Source: Thiobacillus sp. UBA6918 (GTDB lineage: Bacteria > Pseudomonadota > Gammaproteobacteria > Burkholderiales > Thiobacillaceae). From it: 14,958 nt of DNA. The stretch lies in NCBI GenBank assembly GCA_002450925.1, contig DKAU01000155.1:1-14958 (forward strand), written 5' to 3'. The position numbers and the translations under genes are program-made. The notes under the pieces are model-generated. The model ran no database searches. It had not been told where the DNA came from and was given only the letters and a program-made list of their open reading frames with translations. Shown here one piece after another: positions 14,930-14,958 of the stretch; within the stretch, counting starts at the first letter, position 1; each line of letters starts with the position of its first letter.

Positions 14930-14958
14930 ATGGCTCGCGTATGTCAGGTAACGGGCAA
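14930..14958 (+). CDS. rpmB: Ribosomal protein L28 (5' end only)
   Basis: Only nine full codons are in the window, reading MARVCQVTG, followed by AA, the first two bases of the next codon. This matches the start of bacterial large-subunit protein L28. A good ribosome site, GGAGAG at 14918-14923, lies 6 bases before the ATG, and a sigma-70 promoter precedes it. Its place after radC matches the known radC-rpmB-rpmG order, which supports the call despite the short length. Confidence 0.88.

Noticed and set aside
1..14958. Mobile elements, CRISPR arrays, tRNA/rRNA genes, or a defence or biosynthetic island
   Set aside because: Every stretch is accounted for by conserved housekeeping genes. No repeats in array form, transposase motifs, attachment-site duplications or shifts in base composition were noticed by eye.

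Overview
This is a chromosomal housekeeping segment from a Gram-negative bacterium, most likely a betaproteobacterium. That placement rests on protein similarity recalled by eye and on gene order (mreBCD-mrdA-rodA; dacA-dat-ybeD-lipB-lipA; coaBC-dut; radC-rpmB). I lean towards a Nitrosomonadales-like lineage, but that finer placement is a guess. No transposase, integrase, phage gene, CRISPR array, tRNA or rRNA was seen, and there is no gene-free stretch of 300 bases or more.

Region 1 (1-10947, + strand) is one tightly packed run of twelve genes: the 3' end of mreB, then mreC, mreD, mrdA (PBP2), rodA, rlpA, dacA, a D-amino-acid aminotransferase (dat), ybeD, lipB, lipA and lnt. Most junctions are stop/start overlaps of 1-4 bases (ATGA, TAATG or TAGTG types), and mrdA/rodA overlap by 20. 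The widest gaps are about 36 bases (mreB-mreC), about 30 bases (lipA-lnt) and 34-58 bases (lipB-lipA), depending on the starts chosen. The first part encodes the elongasome: MreB filament, MreC/MreD scaffold, RodA glycosyltransferase and PBP2 transpeptidase. Next come enzymes that trim or supply peptidoglycan: RlpA lytic transglycosylase, DacA carboxypeptidase and Dat. The run ends with lipoate synthesis (LipB, LipA) and apolipoprotein N-acylation (Lnt).

Region 2 (10931-14132, - strand) holds a membrane-anchored diguanylate cyclase with an intact GGDEF motif and I-site, whose 3' end overlaps lnt tail-to-tail by 17 bases. Upstream of it on the same strand is the coaBC-dut pair (coenzyme A synthesis and dUTPase). 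A perfect 7-bp hairpin lies between dut and the cyclase gene.

Region 3 (14133-14958, + strand) begins with a 44-base divergent spacer, followed by radC and the first bases of rpmB (ribosomal protein L28) with a credible sigma-70 promoter. The coaBC/radC/rpmB neighbourhood matches the well-known enterobacterial order.

I found no convincing undescribed system. The points most worth a second look are the fusion of elongasome, D-amino-acid and lipoate/lipoprotein genes into one run, the periplasmic sensor of the diguanylate cyclase with its Cys-x8-Cys pair, an 8-G tract inside mreC, and several unresolved or non-ATG starts.
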